A stretch of 64,000 nucleotides of DNA, taken from the NCBI GenBank assembly GCA_010645155.1, contig CM021312.1, positions 8,001,150 to 8,065,149 of the forward strand, read 5' to 3'. Below are positions 22,292 to 33,076 of this stretch, piece by piece. This DNA is from Tigriopus japonicus (lineage: Eukaryota > Arthropoda > Copepoda > Harpacticoida > Harpacticidae). The notes under the pieces were generated by a model that saw only the letters and a list, made by a program, of their open reading frames with translations, was not told the origin of the DNA and did not search any database. Both the position numbers and the translations under genes were made by a program. Position 1 is the first letter of the stretch. Every line of letters begins with the position of its first letter.

Positions 22292-22939
22292 GACATGCAC
22301 AAGGTTGCTCCAAGTGAGCGTTTTAAATCATTCCGCGGGCGGCAAAACAGGGCCGTTGGCTGTGCTGTGCTGCTCAGCCCATTTTGGCGAATCCAAGTTT
22401 TTCCCATTTTGACGAGCATTTGATGATTCTAGGTCCTTGGAAACGATCGGTATTTCACTTAAGGATATCTTGGCTGGAATTGGGTCAATAATATGCAAAA
22501 AATAATATTAGGGTGATTGATTTAAAAGCAAGTAAGCAGGCCTTGTGCTATTGCAAAAATAGGACTTAACATTGATCCAAACACTAATATTAAGATGCGG
22601 ATTTATTCAGTGGGTTCCAAAGAATCATTTCAATATTTCAAAATACTTAACATATAGAGAAATGCAATATTTTTTAACGCTTCTTTCTGTTAAGATCTAA
22701 TCTTTTCTGTATCATTTTCAAGCAAACAAATTGGGCATATTTTCAACCAAGTGAAAGCAGAGGGATCAAAACGTAAAATTAAGATCGTTTCCAGGGACCT
22801 AGAATCATCAAATGCACGTTAAAATGGGAAAAACTTGGATTCGCCAAAATGGGCTGAGCAGCTCAGCACAGCCAACGGCCCTGTTTTGCCGCCCGCGGAA
22901 TGATTTAAAACGCTCACTTGAAGCAACCTTATACATGTC
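22292..22939. mobile_element. Fold-back element, 648 bp
   Basis: Arms of about 160 bp in inverted orientation, starting GACATG...AAGGTTGCT at the left and its complement at the right. Arms match at almost every base (shared CATTCCGCGGGCGGCAAAAC and GGCGAATCCAAGTTTTTCCC). The ~320-bp centre is AT-rich and non-coding. It abuts the resumed DIRS pol tail at 22945. A target duplication could not be settled because the ends themselves are palindromic (ACATG). Confidence 0.75.
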
Positions 22940-22944
22940 CGCGA

Positions 22945-23537
22945 CAGGAGCGACAATTCTCAAAATTGTCCAAGACAAAGCCACCGGAATTCTGATCATC
23001 CCATTTTGGAAAACCATGACTGATTGGCTCTTAATCTTTCAGGATGGAGTTCAGCTGACCATGCCGCATTTTAAGGTTTCCGAAGATTTTATGGAAATAT
23101 TTTTTCCGAAGAGGAAAAACGACCAAGCCAAACAAGGGCATCGAGTCATAGTTAATAGCTCCGGAACAATATTTTGCCCCGTGAAGCTGACAAAGAATTA
23201 CTTTCAACAGCTTGGACCATGCTACAATGGTTTTATCATTCCCCGAATTTTCAAATCTCATGGCAACAATCTCGTTCCTGATGGATCAAGGAAAGCTACG
23301 TATCACTCATGCAGATCCGAACAAATGCAGGCCCTGCAAGCACGGGGTCTCGATGCTCATAAATTTGGACTTCACAGTGGTAGAATTGGGAGTACTGTAA
23401 TTTTGCGAGACGCAAATTTTGCAATGTCAGATATTGCTCAGCGAGTAGGACGGTCCCCTTCAAGCCTATCAGTGTATCGGTATTCCCAGAAAGCCCACAA
23501 AACCTTTCAAGCGATGAGCGCAGCTCTTTCATTGTAA
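22945..23537 (+). pseudogene. DIRS pol tail fused to tyrosine recombinase C-terminus
   Basis: Begins ATILKIVQDKATGILIIPFW, the end of a DIRS pol (compare LRATLMQIVSCKSHGLIFAP in the inner element), and passes directly into the recombinase at VQLTMPHFKVSEDFMEIFFP. The recombinase N-terminal half, including the first catalytic Arg, has been deleted. The His-Arg pair (FGLHSGRIGSTVIL) and the final Tyr (SVYRYSQKAH) remain. From 23147 onward it belongs to the left arm of the large palindrome. Confidence 0.85.
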
Positions 23538-24443
23538 AATGAAAAGTGCCAGTCCGATGTGTTTTTATTTTATTTTTTATTTATTTTAGTTATTCTTTTC
23601 ACTGTGGGTTGATTGTTCCTGATGATGCCGTTTTCAGAAAACCGGCACTAATGTGGGTGCACCAAGAACAGCATCCGCAAATATCTCTCTTTCTGTAACT
23701 GTAGTTAGAGCTAAAGCTGTACTTTTTCATCTTAAAAGAATGTGTTATGTCAAGGTAAGTTTACGAGGTATTTTATTTCTTATAGATAGGAAAAGCTAGG
23801 AATAGCTAATAAGATAAGTATCTTTTATTGCGATTAGTAATAAAGAGAAGAGAATGTTGGAATGTTGTTGAGCAAACAAAAGAAGCTTTTGAAGCTCAAA
23901 ACATATAATTTGTTATTTACCATGCCAGCACATTTATTTACCACTTCAGCACATTTTGTTATATGTTCTGGGATGGAAAGTAAAATTTGCTGAAGTGACA
24001 AATCCAAATGGCAAGGAAAATTGAAAAACTGCAAATTATTGCAAAACAATTTAATTTGCGTGTCTCTGACAAAGCGTTTTGATTGACACTCCTGATCGGT
24101 TGTTTTGAATATGGTGGTGGCTTACTTAATTTTCTGTTTTCTTATTTATTCGTACTGATAGCTGTTTGAGTAAAATTTCTTATCAGCTGGTTCAAAACTA
24201 GTTAAGTCTTATTGAGAGCAAACGTGTTGAAAAAGGTGTTGTTTTCAACTTTATCAACCCAAAGCATGACTCCAACCCAATGATTAAGTTCAACTAAGCT
24301 AAGTTTATCAATGAAAGGTTGATACATGATATATCTGACCTAGAATAAATGCATAATAAAGAAACGGGAATCTGGCGTTTTTTCTGGCGTTTTTGACTGT
24401 TTTTTGTCAAAGTGTTTTTTGTCAGGTGTTCCACAAGGTTCAA
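23147..24443 (+). repeat. Left arm of a ~1.3-kb-armed palindrome
   Basis: From the recombinase (CATAGTTAATAGCTCCGG) to GGTTCAA in a LINE RT motif, this sequence recurs inverted at 25170-32516 once two insertions are taken out. Identity looks extremely high; checks at 23530-23650 and 23830-24060 show only isolated differences. Confidence 0.93.
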
Positions 24444-24451
24444 GTTTCAAG

Positions 24452-24704
24452 TTTTGGTTGCGCAACGGGGCTTAAATAACAAAACAAAGGATCAAGAATC
24501 CGGGATTATAAAATCCGGCAGTTTTCAAAGCATCCAAGTCGCAAAGGTGGTCTGTGGAATGCGAAAACCAAGATTGGAAGAACAAGGGTTTTCGCATTTC
24601 ACAGACTACCCTAATGAGTTACATGCTATGAAAAATGTCGTATTTTTAAATCCCGTATTCCTGATCGTTTGTTTTGTTGTTTAAGCCCCGTTGCGCAACC
24701 AAAA
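24452..24704. mobile_element. MITE with TTTTGGTTGCGCAAC ends, copy 1
   Basis: 253 bp in the centre of the palindrome. Terminal inverted repeats include GGTTGCGCAACGGGGCTTAA and the following AACAAAACAAA, about 37 bp. A second hairpin lies inside it (GGTGGTCTGTGGAATGCGAA / its inverse, 24546-24612). Its right part is duplicated at 32782-32966. Confidence 0.75.
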
Positions 24705-25009
24705 CCATTGTCAGGATAAACTCACATCTCTCAACCTAGACGGGCAACGAGAATCTTCCGAATCCCATAATTTGAGTTCAAATCAACTTCATCAGCCCAA
24801 AATATGTGGATTTGGGAGGGGATGATTCCCTCTACACGATACAATAACTTTTAAGATCATATCATCTTGATTTCAAACATGAGCGACTTCAAAAGTTATG
24901 TATATGACTCGCTCTGATTTTTCCAAGTTGACGCGTGGAACAGCACCATCTCGTGATAATTCTCTGAACCTCAACGCACAACAAGCCCTTGATCTTAGTT
25001 AGTTGGTTT

Positions 25010-25200
25010 GCCATTTTGACCAATTTATGGGTTCCAAATGCTTCCTAACCTGATGTTCAAAAATTGCCTTAAATTTAAACTTCCTGTAGGTCGTTTTTTT
25101 GTCATCGGCATATTGTATTAAACTTCTGAAGAGGAGCAATAAAGAGAATAAACAGGAATGGACCTAAAATTGAACCTTGTGGAACACCTGACAAAAAACA
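25010..25200 (-). pseudogene. LINE reverse transcriptase fragment at palindrome centre
   Basis: On the minus strand reads SGVPQGSILGPFLFILFIAP, then after a frame slip QYADDKKT. These are RT blocks B (SGVPQGS) and C (YADD). The palindrome boundary at 25170 falls inside the SGVPQGS block, so the left arm (to 24443) also ends with SGVPQGS. The LINE is therefore part of the duplicated unit, and the mirror break lies inside it. Confidence 0.75.
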
Positions 25201-26074
25201 CTTTGACAAAAACAGTCAAAAACGCCAAAAAAAACGCCAGATTCCCGTTTCTTTATTATGCATTTATTCTAGGTCAGATATATCATGTATCAACCTTTCA
25301 TTGATAAACTTAGCTTAGTTGAACTTAATCATTGGGTTGGAGTCATGCTTTGGGTTGATAAAGTTGAAAACAACACCTTTTTCAACACGTTTGCTCTCAA
25401 TAAGACTTAACTAGTTTTGAACCAGCTGATAAGAAATTTTACTCAAACAGCTATCAGTACGAAAAAATAAGAAAACAGAAAATTAAGTAAGCCACCACCA
25501 TATTCAAAACAACCGATCAGGAGTGTCAATCAAAACGCTTTGTCAGAGACACGCAAATTAAATTGTTTTGCAATAATTTGCAGTTTTTCAATTTTCCTTG
25601 CCATTTGGATTTGTCACTTCAGCAAATTTTACTTTCCATCCCAGAACATATGACAAAATGTGCTGAAGTGGTAAATAAATGTGCTGGCATGGTAAATAAC
25701 AAATTATATGTTTTGAGCTTCAAAAGCTTCTTTTGTTTGCTCAACAACATTCCAACATTCTCTTCTCTTTATTACTAATCGCAATAAAAGATACTTATCT
25801 TATTAGCTATTCCTAGCTTTTCCTATCTATAAGAAATAAAATACCTCGTAAACTTACCTTGACATAACACATTCTTTTAAGATGAAAAAGTACAGCTTTA
25901 GCTCTAACTACAGTTACAGAAAGAGAGATATTTGCGGATGCTGTTCTTGGTGCACCCACATTAGTGCCGGTTTTCTGAAAACGGCATCATCAGGAACAAT
26001 CAACCCACAGTGAAAAGAATAACTAAAATAAATAAAAAATAAAATAAAAACACATCGGACTGGCACTTTTCATT

Positions 26075-26367
26075 TTACAATGAAAGAGCTGCGCTCATCG
26101 CTTGAAAGGTTTTGTGGGCTTTCTGGGAATACCGATACACTGATAGGCTTGAAGGGGACCGTCCTACTCGCTGAGCAATATCTGACATTGCAAAATTTGC
26201 GTCTCGCAAAATTACAGTACTCCCAATTCTACCACTGTGAAGTCCAAATTTATGAGCATCGAGACCCCGTGCTTGCAGGGCCTGCATTTGTTCGGATCTG
26301 CATGAGTGATACGTAGCTTTCCTTGATCCATCAGGAACGAGATTGTTGCCATGAGATTTGAAAATTC
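26075..26367 (-). pseudogene. Second copy of the DIRS recombinase C-terminus
   Basis: Mirror image of 23245-23537: KSHGNNLVPDGS, FGLHSGRIGSTVIL and VYRYSQKAH are all present. The remaining upstream part lies beyond two transposons at 27664-27677 and 32424-32516 (SSGTIFCPVKLTKNYFQQLG). It is a pseudogene by deletion and by insertion. Confidence 0.85.
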
Positions 26368-27654
26368 TATGAACGTTACATGGATTGAAAATCCACATAC
26401 ATAGGAGCCGATGTACATAAACAAACCTCAGTGAAGGGTAAAGTCAATCAGGGTTGCTAAAATATGCTACACACATGGCAGTTAGTAGAAACACATTTTT
26501 CTTTCAGAAATCATATTGCAAAAATATTTTTGTTTTATTCATTCAATAATTAAGCAAGTTCTCTCCATAATCTTCATTGTAGGTAGATTAAGACTAAACC
26601 TATTTCAACTCCTAACCCATGCTTAAACTTGGCAACATTATGTATCTGCAAATGGAAAATGAGTTATGATGTCATGGGGAGCTATATACCTGGTATGGTA
26701 GTGTTGCCAGTTTGGAAGTGTGTTAGAGGTGCCAAAAGGATGATGTGCCCCTCTTTTTAGGGGATTTTACTATCCCAAAATGGTTGTGAGCATAGAAGCA
26801 TATGTCAAGTATTGACCACAAGGCCAATAAAATATCTCTGTGGGTTTATGATTTATTATACATTCAGCAAAAAATTTGTTCAAATATGGTTTCATTTGTT
26901 ATTACCATTTCATATTTTGGGGGGGGGGAGGGGATATTTAAATACTGCTACAAGGAATGGGATTCCCTGTAAAGAGAGTTAATCATTGATATAATTTCTA
27001 CAATTAATGTTTATATGATATTTGGTCTACCAATGAGTTACTGTTGGCAGATCTATACAACCCTTGTATAGTGGGTTGGTCAGGAAAAGTGTTTAAAAAA
27101 TTGTTCACAATCCTGCCTTAAATGCAAAGAATCTGGAAGAAATATCAAGGCATGTTTAAAGTTGTTTGCAAATTTTTTGTTTGTTTTGTAAGGCAAATTC
27201 ATTACTAAAATCATTAGAATTTCAGTGACTTGAAATAGGATATCAAAAACCTCCATAAAATATTAGTTTAGGAGATAATATCACTCTCTTGGCAAATCAA
27301 ATTTTAATAATATGTTTATTGCGACTCAAGGTCATGTCAGGTTGTAAAAAATACTATAAAAAAATATATATATGTGTTCTCAAATAAACGGTGCAGTGAC
27401 ATGTCAAATGTTAAAAAACGTTACAATAGACAAATTATATTGTGGTATCACAAGTGAGTTGACTAGAATGGTTTCAGTGCACATTTTTAAAACATGTACA
27501 CATTCCAAACATAATAATTCATAGAAAATTGTGCCAATAGTAATGGCGTGTCTAGCATTTTTTGGCAACCCTGATTGACTTTGCCGTCCACTTGGATTTG
27601 TTTATGCACAGTGGCTTCTATGTACGTGGATTTTCAATCCATGTAACGTTCATA
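26368..27654. mobile_element. Mutator-like non-autonomous element, 1287 bp
   Basis: Ends TATGAACGTTACATGG with inverted repeats of about 90 bp (also sharing GTCAATCAGGGTTGC), flanked by the exact 9-bp duplication TGAAAATTC at 26359-26367 and 27655-27663. The empty site is preserved in the left palindrome arm (23245-23260), confirming the insertion. A 9-bp duplication with long terminal repeats suggests the MULE superfamily. No ORF of note; contains a G10 run near 26921. About 120 bp near 26944-27060 is similar (inverted) to 54525-54660, implying a related relic there. Confidence 0.85.
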
Positions 27655-28509
27655 TGAAAATTCGGGGAATGATAAAATCTAAGCCTCTTTTCGACACACA
27701 TTTTTTTCCATCTAGCGGTAGGAATGTGAACTAAAAATACATCATTCTTCGCTCAAAATCAGGGTGACCAATTTCGAGAAGTTATAAAAGATCAAAACTT
27801 GGCTGTTTCTCTCAAACTTTGAACAATAATCCCAGATAACATGTTAACAGGGCCATCATCAATTGTAAATGTCATTTTGTCGTTCTAAATGGGTTTTCAA
27901 TGTCAATTTTCTGGCGAAGATGAGTCGAGAAAAAAAGTTGGGCTCCCTGCCCAATGTTGATCAATCAAATAGAACCGGGCGGTGAAGTTACACTGCGATC
28001 CATCTGCGGCTGTCTTGAAATGCAACGGTCGGGGTCGGCAACCCATCTCCTCACTCTTAATAAGCCGTATTCTTTTAGCTCACTGTTCATGGTGAGATAA
28101 AGACAAGCCCGGTGTCTGTCTGTTTATCGGTAGAAATGATCATTGGTGGTTCATATTAATTGTTGCCTCAAAAATGGATCTGCCAATGTCATGAGGACAT
28201 TGTCGTGATCATTGCCATTGATGGGTGGTGGCACTCTCTTTCTCTCTGGATCCGTATGAAAGAGTGGCTGCATTCATCGATTGGCCGGCGTTAATGACGA
28301 TGGTGATATCTTGGTCTCAAATGCTGGAGTTCGGGCATATCATACTTTGTTGCACCAGCTTCAAAATTCCAAGCTCTAATGGTAATGGGACCGGCCATAC
28401 AAACATGTTCAGGTCAGGTACGTTCATATGCTGCTTATTGATAACAAAAAGATGATGATGATAATAGTAATGATGATAAAGTGATCATTGCCTCTCTCTC
28501 TTTCATAAG

Positions 28510-28622
28510 GAGGATCAGGTCGGGTACCAGGTGATATCGACACTTTGATGAGGTTCATCATGAACTGCGTTGAAGAGCAAGAAGTGCTGGACCTAAACTT
28601 GCGAATTTGGGATTCTTCTTGA
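28510..28622 (+). other. Candidate terminal exon inside the large MULE
   Basis: Strong polypyrimidine acceptor GCCTCTCTCTCTTTCATAAG precedes an open stretch reading VPGDIDTLMRFIMNCVEEQE and VLDLNLRIWDSS, then a stop. The composition looks coding but I do not recognise the product. Whether it is spliced to anything is unknown. Confidence 0.3.
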
Positions 28623-30144
28623 AAGCACAAGGTGTTACTAAGCCTATGCTGCTCTTTAAAGCAGGAGAATCAGATTGCAAAATCTGACCACTCGCACTGA
28701 AAAAAGCCAATTAATTGCAGAGTCCACCGTTGTTCCAACTGAGGCCACCTGTTTGTCCAAGTCATCCAAAATATTGACGCATTGGATGTTCGACTCCGTA
28801 TCTAGATTTGAAGTCCGGACTGCAAGCGAATGTCATTTTCAAGAGTTCCATAAACAAGACCTTTCCACAAATCCAAAACCCGGGATTGGAACTTCACGGA
28901 ATGGATCAAACAAGATTAACTGGGTGAGTAATTTTTCATTTTTTTGTGTTGTTCAGTTTTGATGTTCATGATTGGCTTGGATTTCTTGTCCAAGACAATG
29001 ATCGTAGCACTAACGTATCAGTCGCATCATTGCTTTCACAAACGGGGTTGTTTCTTGCCACGCTGTGGGTAGAAATCCCTTTTTTGTAAGAAAAATGTCT
29101 GTTGATTAATAATAATACATAATGAAAAAGAGATATTTCAAAAGACTCACAGTCAACCGTTGTTTGATATTTTTCTTTCATCAAACCTAATGATTGCATA
29201 GTTCGCACGATAACACGCCGGATTCTATGACTTTAATTTTCACTCATTCCTCTGGAATTTGTGCCGTTTGTCTCGTAACCCTTACGATGGCCTCCATTGG
29301 GGCTTAAGGTTTGGGTAAAGATGGAGACTTGATATTTCATAAGAATTACTACATGTTATTATAGACGATGAACGAAAAACAAAGTGTTTTCTAAAGAGTT
29401 ATGAAATATGTTTTTGTGAAAATCTTGCTTAAGTGTACAGTATAACTGATTTGAATTTTCGGCCGAAAGCTTTGTCGGTCCACCATCACTGATCAAAACG
29501 CGATCGAATTTGTCATTTTGCCCTTATTGTGAAAATCCTCCCTGTCTTAATACAACTAAGAAAAATAACAAGGTATTGATCGACATGATGGGAAAATTAG
29601 TTCAAGAGGAGTCTGACTTCGTAGATGTGCAAACTCTTGGAAAGACCTCCCAAGACGCTTGTAAAGCCAAATGAAAAATTGCACCAATACTTGTACTTTA
29701 AAGTTTGGCCTAAAAGTTACTTCAGCAAGTCCACCGTAAAACTAAAAATAGGAATAAGTACTTTTGGTAACAAATTTGAAAGTTTTGTGTCACAAGTACA
29801 GCATTTTTGAAATGTAATGGCACCGTTTTTCGTTACTTTTGCAAAAGGAGGCACGAATCATTGTATGTACGTTCACAACTTTACAATTTCGTTACAACTA
29901 CCCTGAGCAATGCATGTGCAAAGGGCAGTGCTTAGTCGCTTTTAATCTTTCATTGTTTTAGTTGCTTCGAAAGAGAATGATGAAATTTAAAAATCATATT
30001 TAGAACTTCAGCTTGTACTTTCAGAAAAGTATTAATACAGGATTTTCCATTTAAAACCCGGCAAGGTAGAATCAGGGGCTTTGAATGATATATCAATGAT
30101 TACAAATAATTCTAATCATATTTTCATCTAGAACTTTTGTTTTT

Positions 30145-30665
30145 AAACATTTCTCAAAGTGGCTTTATTTTTGACGGGGTCTTGAATTCAATTAGCAATA
30201 AAGGAGGCGATTCACTGTCAACATGTTCCTCATGATTTATTTTCATGAAGTTCTTTTCATGAAGTCAACGAATCGCATAAACAGCAATCATTTTTTGTTT
30301 TAATCCCATGATTAGGTTTGATGATGTTGTTGGATAAATATGTTACACAAATTGCTGATAAAAGGAAGTCTTAATGTCGGATGTGATTTCTTTGCTTGTT
30401 TTTTAGTGCTAGGTTAATTTTAGGCTCAATTCTCTTTCTTCTCCAAAACTCATTCCCATGAACCTTTCAATTGAACCTTTAATTGAACCCACTTAAGGGA
30501 TGAATGTGGAAGGCCCTGATAATAGAATAATGGCCTTGCTGCAATTTGATGACTAGATAACAAGAACTTCATGAAGAACAAGTTGACGGCGAATCTCTTC
30601 TTTTATTGCTAATTGAATTCAAGACCTCGTCAAAAAATAGGAGCCTTTTGGAGAAATTGTTTATT
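30145..30665. repeat. Inner inverted repeat of the large MULE
   Basis: Arms 30145-30255 and 30562-30665 pair over about 100 bases (shared GGTCTTGAATTCAATTAGCA and TTCATGAAGTTCTT), enclosing ~300 bp. It may be a separate fold-back element nested within the MULE. Confidence 0.65.
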
Positions 30666-31164
30666 AAGCACATCTTCATAAAAATGGCAAAGTCACATTC
30701 AATTTGAGAGACAGTTGAACATTCCTAGGCTTTTTTGGTATGAATTGCTCATGATGATGGTTTTTGGACGCAATTTTGCAACTTCGCTTTATGAAAAAAA
30801 AACTCCCATTATCCTCAAATAAAATCCAAATGTCTACTCGAAGCTGCTCCATAAACAATATCCTTTCAAATTACTACATGATATTGCTATTCTAAAGCAA
30901 AGAACTCTGAGTTTACTTCTCCAAAGGTCCCGACAATTTAGCATCCTTTGTTGCTTCAAATTCAAAATTTGGCCATGTAGTAAAACTCTACCACAATTAC
31001 ATTCCTTTCTTTTGTAATTATATACGCAATAAGCCGCCATGGCTTAACTCATCTTTTTAATTATTATCATTGTTCTTACTAAATAGATTTGGCCTTTTGC
31101 CAATAGCATTCAGAGGCCATTAAGTTTGCAAAAGCACAATTTACGAACTCTGTTATTCTTCTAG

Positions 31165-31437
31165 GAAAACGAAAGCAATACCTCTCGCTCGTCGGGCAAC
31201 TACGATTTTGGAGGAACACAAAAGGAAACGGAGGAAACTGAGACGTTTGGAAATTCGACAACATTGAAGGACGATTCTAATGATGTGATATTCCAGCTTC
31301 AAACCCTTCGGCTCAACCTCATTGGGGTTCCATCGTATCTCTCGTCCTGCCATGAATTGACAGACAACGGTTACACCATTCCAAAACCGAAGATATATCC
31401 CTTAGACAAAAGGCGAGCAGCCAACACTTGTCCGTAG
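31165..31437 (+). other. Candidate exon inside the large MULE
   Basis: Acceptor-like CTCTGTTATTCTTCTAG precedes 90 open codons (ENESNTSRSSGNYDFGGTQK...). The frame one base later is also open for 33 codons and reads KAIPLARRATTILEEHKRKR followed by RKLRRLEIRQH, a basic helical-looking peptide. One of them may be a captured exon; no family assigned. Confidence 0.28.
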
Positions 31438-32749
31438 TTTCATTGATAGTGCCTCATTTGTCTTTTTCCTGTTTTTAATGAAGGTCATTTGAAATTTCTT
31501 ATTGTTGCTTGCCACCTAGCAACCATATTTGTGTATAAATATGTCTGTAATAAACCATACACAATTGGCAACAACTTTATTTCAACCACAGATGTACCAA
31601 ATATATAGTTGGGCCTAGAACAAACTTTTTTGTTGGAAAGTGATGCGATGGGGGTTGAATCTTTCAACAGCTTCTTGTTCCTCTTCATTGGTGGTTGCAT
31701 GCAGACGTTGTTACTTTTAACTTTTCTTCTTGGTTCATCATTGATTCCTGATCAATCCGGAGTGAGCGGAGCTTCCTTCCTTCCCAAACGTCTCTTTCCG
31801 GGGTGAAATCCGTGCTCTGATTTAGATTCGATTCTCGGGCAAGCTTGTATCTTTGTCCGTTACTCTTATCAGGATGATTATCACGGGTGTCTCAAGGATT
31901 CTCAAGGGAAACCCTCAAATTGACAAGAAGATCTAACGTCTCAAAATGGCAATGGCACGCCCATTCATTTGGCTTTGAGAGTTTTGAGACCCACGAGTAT
32001 ATTGCTAAACAAGATAAGAGAACGCACAATCCACTTCTCTGACAACCATGAGGAAGTTCGTATCATTGGGTGTTAACCGGGATCAACGGACTTGGGATCA
32101 TAAAGCTCTCCAGTCGCGATTGAAGGGGACGGCCTTTGACAGACTTCTAGCAGGGAGCCCAATTTTCTTTCCCCAATTCATCTTCGCCAGAAAATTTACA
32201 TTGTAGACCCGTTTAGAACGTCAAAATGACATTTACAATTGATGATGGCGCTGTTTAACAAGTTATCTGGGACTATTGTTCAAAGTTTGAGAGAAACAGC
32301 CAAGTTTTGATCTTTTATAACTTCTCGAAATTGGTCACCCTGATTTTGAGCGAAGAATGATGTATTTTTAGTTCACATTCCTACCGCTAGATGGAAAAAA
32401 TGTGTGTCGAAAAGAGGCTTAGAATGATTAAACCATTGTAGAATGGTCCAAGCTGTTGAAAGTAATTCTTTGTCAGCTTCACGGGGCAAAATATTGTTCC
32501 GGAGCTATTAACTATGTGTCGCAAATTGATGTCTGTGAAGCTATCGGAGGAATACGGAGGAGGTCGATTCTACATCTATGGTTAGCTAGGTTATCTTATT
32601 CATCCAACCTATCTATGCCTTACGATCAATAAAGCTTCCTCTTCCGGCGAGTCAGTCGAGTAGAGACTACCAAACCACAAACACGTTGTAAGTTCATTCC
32701 TATTTCCAATAGGTTAGAATACTTAGACATTTATTATCCAAAGGTACTA

Positions 32750-32779
32750 TCATCCATGTGCTGATCAGCACATGGATGA
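32750..32779. repeat. Perfect 30-bp palindrome
   Basis: Fully self-complementary with no loop, centred on TGATCA (arm TCATCCATGTGCTGA). It directly precedes the second copy of the GGTTGCGCAACC MITE remnant. Confidence 0.85.
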
Positions 32780-32781
32780 AA

Positions 32782-32966
32782 AGGTGGTCTGTGGAATGCG
32801 AAAACCAAGATTGGAAGAACAAGGGTTTTCGCATTTCACAGACTACCCTCATGAGTTACATGCTATGAAAAATGTCGTATTTTTAAATCCCGTATTCCTG
32901 ATCGTTTGTTTTGTTGTTTAAGCCCCGTTGCGCAACCAAAACCATTGTCAGGATAAACTCACATCT
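32782..32966. mobile_element. MITE GGTTGCGCAACC family, truncated copy 2
   Basis: Same as 24545-24729: shares GGTGGTCTGTGGAATGCGAA, the hairpin partner, and the terminal GCCCCGTTGCGCAACCAAAA plus CCATTGTCAGGATAAACTCA. The left terminal repeat is missing. Shared sequence beyond the TIR shows that the repeat unit is larger than the hairpin alone. Confidence 0.75.
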
Positions 32967-33076
32967 GCGATCAGCTTCAGTTTTTTGAGTGGAAGGCCAA
33001 TTTACGTGTTTTTTTGTTATATTGAGAATAAACGCTTTTAATGCCTTGTATGTACCACTACTTTGTATTTTCATTC

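Larger units (their letters stand above)
12100..23537 (+). mobile_element. Old DIRS-type retrotransposon, multiply interrupted
   Basis: Pieces of one DIRS-like element in the expected order on the + strand: gag (12117-12669), RT start (12791-13130), RT-RNase H (18738-20263), pol tail plus tyrosine recombinase (22945-23537). The gaps hold a complete minus-strand DIRS element, a YqaJ-exonuclease fragment with unassigned sequence, and a fold-back element. All coding parts have frameshifts or losses. The join between the 12.8-13.1 kb and 18.7 kb RT pieces is not clean (both sides contain a version of the EK..L block), so the two halves might come from separate relics. Confidence 0.7.
27678..32423. 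mobile_element. Mutator-like element, 4746 bp, long TIRs
   Basis: Terminal inverted repeats of ~275 bp (27678-~27952 and ~32150-32423), ends TCTAAGCCTCTTTTCG. Flanked by 9-bp duplications ATGATAAAA (27669-27677) and ATGATTAAA (32424-32432; one mismatch), again verified against the uninterrupted left palindrome arm. No transposase recognised in the 4.2-kb interior. That interior holds an inner inverted repeat (30145-30255 / 30562-30665) and a few candidate exons with good acceptor sites, which could be captured host sequence. Confidence 0.85.
25170..32516 (-). repeat. Right arm of the palindrome, split by two insertions
   Basis: Inverted copy of 23147-24443 in three pieces: 25170-26367, 27664-27677 and 32424-32516. 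Removing the 1287-bp and 4746-bp insertions and one copy of each 9-bp duplication restores the recombinase sequence exactly as in the left arm. Confidence 0.92.
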
